A DNA stretch of 22,456 nt from a virus, in IMG/VR virus record IMGVR_UViG_3300030085_000532, positions 1 through 22,456 of that record; one strand, given 5' to 3'. A program made the position numbers and the translations under genes. Below the pieces are notes generated by a model. The model had not been told where the DNA came from. It searched no databases and saw only the letters and a list, made by a program, of their open reading frames with translations. Shown piece by piece: positions 22,397-22,456 of this stretch (positions are counted from its first letter, which is position 1; each line of letters begins with the position of its first letter).

Positions 22397-22456
22397 TATG
22401 ATGCACCTCTATTTTTTATTGGATCAAATTGTACATCACAGTTTGCAGCAAGAGTT
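22396..22456 (-). CDS. C-terminal end of an unidentified gene, cut by window edge
   Basis: The last 19 residues (TLAANCDVQFDPIKNRGAS) and TAA stop of a gene entering from the right. The stop shares its A with the ATG of the first oxygenase gene (TAATG at 22398-22394), so it belongs to the same transcription unit. Too little is visible to name it; a head or structural gene would fit the block that follows. Confidence 0.6.
   Translation of the reverse strand, partial: TLAANCDVQFDPIKNRGAS

Noticed and set aside
1-22456. tRNA genes, CRISPR arrays, integrase, attachment sites
   Set aside because: No cloverleaf-like segment, regularly spaced repeat or recombinase motif was seen by reading both strands; a covariance-model scan was not possible.

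Overview
This AT-rich window is almost certainly part of a tailed marine phage genome with a short (podovirus/P22-like) tail. It is probably from the large uncultured group linked to SAR11-like alphaproteobacteria. That view rests on the low GC, the very dense packing (genes joined by TAATG or ATGA stop/start overlaps), a lone phage-type family A DNA polymerase, a P22 gp10-like DNA-stabilisation protein, a very large presumed ejection protein, Hsp20, and several 2OG-Fe(II) oxygenases. The host assignment is inference; no host marker gene is present. No tRNA, rRNA, CRISPR array, integrase or insertion sequence is visible.

Layout. All genes but one lie on the minus strand, so transcription runs right to left. 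(1) 22456-20017: the tail end of an unidentified gene, then four consecutive 2OG-Fe(II) dioxygenases. (2) 19999-9287: virion module with the gp10-like protein, several small or low-complexity structural proteins, Gly- and Gln-rich proteins, and a 1365-residue protein, in an order like the P22 gp10-to-ejection-protein block. (3) 9219-8550: a small coiled-coil/membrane protein (holin or XhlA-like) and an Hsp20 chaperone. (4) 7120-8553, plus strand: a lone SNF2-type helicase/ATPase, divergent from one block and convergent with the other, separating late from replication genes. (5) 7053-1: replication module with two conserved phage proteins of unknown role, a possible ssDNA-binding protein, an archaeo-eukaryotic-type primase with a four-cysteine motif, a 69-residue protein, a UvrD-like SF1 helicase, DUF3310, and a family A polymerase carrying Leu at the E. 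coli Phe762 position (cut by the window edge before motif C).

Regulation. Sigma70-like promoters can be read directly: TTGACA-16-TATATT in front of the replication block (6658-6631), and a divergent pair sharing one palindromic TATATA -10 box between the SNF2 gene and its minus-strand neighbour (7055-7105). A GC-rich hairpin-forming element (5171-5240) precedes the primase gene. With no RNA polymerase gene in view, host RNA polymerase is the simplest reading, though the rest of the genome is unseen.

The best candidates for something undescribed are the translationally coupled run of four different 2OG-Fe(II) oxygenases inside the late region, one with a HxE rather than HxD iron-binding motif; the primase with its Cys cluster; the structured GC-rich leader; and evidence of C-terminal module exchange in the 15136-16389 protein at a repeated AEGGRIG motif.
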